A stretch of 6,357 bases of DNA, taken from the NCBI GenBank assembly GCA_003506095.1, contig DNWZ01000034.1, positions 539-6,895 on the forward strand, read 5' to 3'. This stretch comes from Planctomycetaceae bacterium. Its GTDB lineage: Bacteria; Planctomycetota; Planctomycetia; Pirellulales; Pirellulaceae. The position numbers were made by a program, and so were the translations under genes. Under the pieces are notes generated by a model, which searched no databases, was not told the DNA's origin, and worked only from the letters and a program-made list of their open reading frames with translations. Below, piece after piece: positions 5,015 to 6,357 of this stretch; position 1 is the first letter of the stretch, and each line of letters begins with the position of its first letter.

Positions 5015-5021
5015 AACGCCG

Positions 5022-6215
5022 ATGCCGAAGGTCATCAAGACCGAGCAGGATCATAAGCGTGCGCTTGCGCGAGTCGATGTTCTATTCAATGCAAAGCCGG
5101 GCACGCCCGAAGGTGATGAGCTAGAACTTTGGTTGCTGCTGATCGAAAAATACGAAGACGAGACGTTCCCAGTTGATTTGCCTGATCCGATCGAAGCCAT
5201 TCGCTTCCGCATGGAACAAAGCAACCTGAAACAGAAGGATTTGGTTCCCTTGATCGGAAGTAAGAGCAAAGTCTCGGAAGTCCTCGCGGGTAAGCGAGAT
5301 CTGTCTTTGACGATGATTCGTAAACTGGTTGATGAACTGGGAATTCCTGCCGACGTATTGCTGCGGCAGAAAGAAATACAGCCCATAGCCGAAGATTTTC
5401 TCAAGTTGGGAAAACGATTTCCACTCACCGAGATGTTCAAACGAGGTTGGCTGGACGGAGCGGTTAAGTCGCTCAAAGAAGCGAGAGATCAACTGGATGA
5501 CGTACTTGCGAAGTTCTCTGAACCCGTCGGAGATCCGACCACGCTCGAAGTGTTCAATCGACAGATGTCGCGTTGCGGTAATGCGAAAGATGACGCGGCT
5601 TTGGTTGCTTGGCAGATCCGAGTGATGAGCGTTGCAAAACAGCAAGCGAAGTTGACTTACAAGAACGGCACCGTGGACGAATCCTTTTTGCGGGAGGTTG
5701 TTCGTCTAAGCTTCTTGAACGATGGACCGAAGCTGGTCCAAGAGTTCTTGGCAAAAAACGGGATTCACCTTGTCATCGAACGTCATTTACCCAAAACCTA
5801 TCTCGATGGAGCAGCAATGCGGCTAGGGGATGATGGGCGACTCGTGGCAATGACCTTGCGACATGATCGTATGGATAATTTTTGGTTCGTCTTGCTACAT
5901 GAACTTGCTCACATCGCACTACATATCGACAAGGGTGTGTGCCAAGCCGTATTCGACAACCTGGACGAACGAGGTACTGATCAAATCGAGCGCGAGGCTG
6001 ATGCGCTGGCGAGCGACTCGCTGATACCAAAGAACGTTTGGCGTGCTGCAGAATTAACTGCAAAGTCTTCTTTTGGTGATGTAAAATCGTTTGCCGACCA
6101 CCATCGAATCCACCCCTCTATTCCGGCTGGAAGAATTCGCTACGAATCAGGCAATTTCAAAGTTTTCGCTCGTTTGGTCGGAACCGGCCAGGTTCGCCAA
6201 CAATTTGAACATTGA
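5022..6215 (+). CDS. higA: HigA antitoxin fused to an ImmA/IrrE-like metallopeptidase
   Basis: A 397-residue fusion. Residues 1-115 match the HigA antitoxin of the COG5499 type: MPKVIKTEQDHKRALARVD, GTPEGDELELW, then a Xre-like HTH (IRFRMEQSNLKQKDLVPLIG, SKVSEVLAGKRDLS, IRKLVDELGIPADVLL). Residues 116-230 form a linker rich in helices. Residues about 240-397 are an ImmA/IrrE (M78, COG2856) domain with HELAH at 293-297 (zinc ligands His 293 and His 297, catalytic Glu 294), the third-ligand segment EREADALASDSLIP (323-336) and a C-terminal HPSIPAGRIRYESGN. Plain HigA is about 120 residues, so this is a long form. It should neutralise HigB, repress its own operon, and perhaps self-cleave or be triggered through the peptidase; the last is inference. 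ATG 5022 was chosen because HigA proteins begin MPKVIKTE; a start at 4986 inside higB is possible. Confidence 0.9.
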   Translation: MPKVIKTEQDHKRALARVDVLFNAKPGTPEGDELELWLLLIEKYEDETFPVDLPDPIEAIRFRMEQSNLKQKDLVPLIGSKSKVSEVLAGKRDLSLTMIRKLVDELGIPADVLLRQKEIQPIAEDFLKLGKRFPLTEMFKRGWLDGAVKSLKEARDQLDDVLAKFSEPVGDPTTLEVFNRQMSRCGNAKDDAALVAWQIRVMSVAKQQAKLTYKNGTVDESFLREVVRLSFLNDGPKLVQEFLAKNGIHLVIERHLPKTYLDGAAMRLGDDGRLVAMTLRHDRMDNFWFVLLHELAHIALHIDKGVCQAVFDNLDERGTDQIEREADALASDSLIPKNVWRAAELTAKSSFGDVKSFADHHRIHPSIPAGRIRYESGNFKVFARLVGTGQVRQQFEH

Positions 6216-6268
6216 GATAAGAACCAATAATTACGGACCGCCACGAATGAACCTAAGGATCTTGCCTA

Positions 6269-6295
6269 AACACGCTTGCCGGGCTAGAGCGTGTT
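6269..6295. terminator. Stem-loop between convergent genes
   Basis: A perfect 8-base inverted repeat AACACGCT/AGCGTGTT with an 11-base loop, between the end of higA-immA and a converging gene whose stop (6284-6286) lies in the loop. The loop and the 3' flank also repeat TTGCCGGG (6276-6283, 6294-6301). A T-rich TTTTCTT follows at 6303-6309 on the plus strand, so it may be a weak bidirectional terminator; there is no T-run on the minus side. Confidence 0.45.
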
Positions 6296-6355
6296 GCCGG
6301 GATTTTCTTCGCGTTCGTCTTCGCTTTCGCTGTCGGCTTCGTTTTCGGGATCGTT
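6284..6355 (-). CDS. C-terminal tail of a converging gene (partial)
   Basis: The minus strand enters from the right edge and ends at TAG (6284-6286). This frame gives a 23-residue tail, NDPENEADSESEDEREENP then GNTL, the kind of acidic, repetitive, disordered end common in bacterial proteins. The DNA is a loose TTCG-rich repeat, so the other two minus frames are also open (one Lys/Arg-rich, one Lys/Ala/Thr-rich), and the frame choice is a judgement. The function is unknown. Confidence 0.35.
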   Translation of the reverse strand, partial: NDPENEADSESEDEREENPGNTL

Positions 6356-6357
6356 TG

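Noticed and set aside
4878..5021. Longer N-terminus for the HigA-ImmA fusion
   Set aside because: It overlaps most of higB in another frame and has no similarity to HigA; the family begins MPKVIKTE.
1..6357. CRISPR array, insertion sequence, rRNA or riboswitch
   Set aside because: No regularly spaced repeats, no transposase or IS-type terminal repeats, and no recognised RNA motif other than the tRNA fragment.

Overview
The window looks like part of a Planctomycetes chromosome (Pirellulaceae/Rhodopirellula-like). This rests on three things: the style of its two tyrosine recombinases, namely a QGDIADL-type core lacking the first catalytic Arg and a RASRQTEL...HVVCVWLGD C-terminus; a tRNA gene without an encoded CCA; and weak Shine-Dalgarno sites. 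The assignment comes from recognising protein style, not from a search. The window covers the edge of an integrated element and the older, scarred DNA beside it.

Left part (1-3943): the integrase-bearing end of an element integrated in a tRNA-Ala(GGC) gene. From the left it holds the tail of a Cys-rich gene (2-82), two mini-ORFs chained by ATGA overlaps into a very acidic zinc-ribbon protein (240-770), a gap of about 310 bases with only small inverted repeats, a DUF6011-type zinc-motif protein (1082-1690), and a Dam-like D12 adenine methyltransferase that has lost its N-terminal SAM-binding part (1691-2236). A complete tyrosine recombinase follows on the minus strand (2371-3795). Between its start and the attachment site lies a cluster of TTGGGGCCA and TTTGACCA repeats in direct and inverted orientation, probably integrase arm sites and/or its operator.

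Junction (3902-3983): the 3' half of tRNA-Ala, from the anticodon loop to the discriminator base, sits beside the integrase and is followed by the original tRNA terminator. The intact tRNA should lie at the far left end of the element, outside the window.

Right part (3984-6357): an apparent remnant of earlier integration. A well-initiated plus-strand gene (4118) breaks off after about 78 plausible codons, exactly where the C-terminal part of a second, different integrase ends on the minus strand (4353-4610). That relic stops just short of a toxin-antitoxin promoter with two back-to-back palindromes. The operon encodes HigB (RelE-like toxin) and a HigA antitoxin fused in one chain to an ImmA/IrrE-type zinc metallopeptidase. 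A minus-strand gene tail converges on it at the right edge over a shared stem-loop.

How the parts fit: the left integrase probably targets the anticodon-stem dyad of tRNA-Ala. The older integrase relic and the addiction module next door suggest that this tRNA has taken up more than one element, with higBA as the surviving cargo. The most unusual items are the HigB/HigA-ImmA module with its paired operators, the acidic zinc-ribbon protein behind coupled mini-ORFs, and the head-to-head gene scar at 4352.
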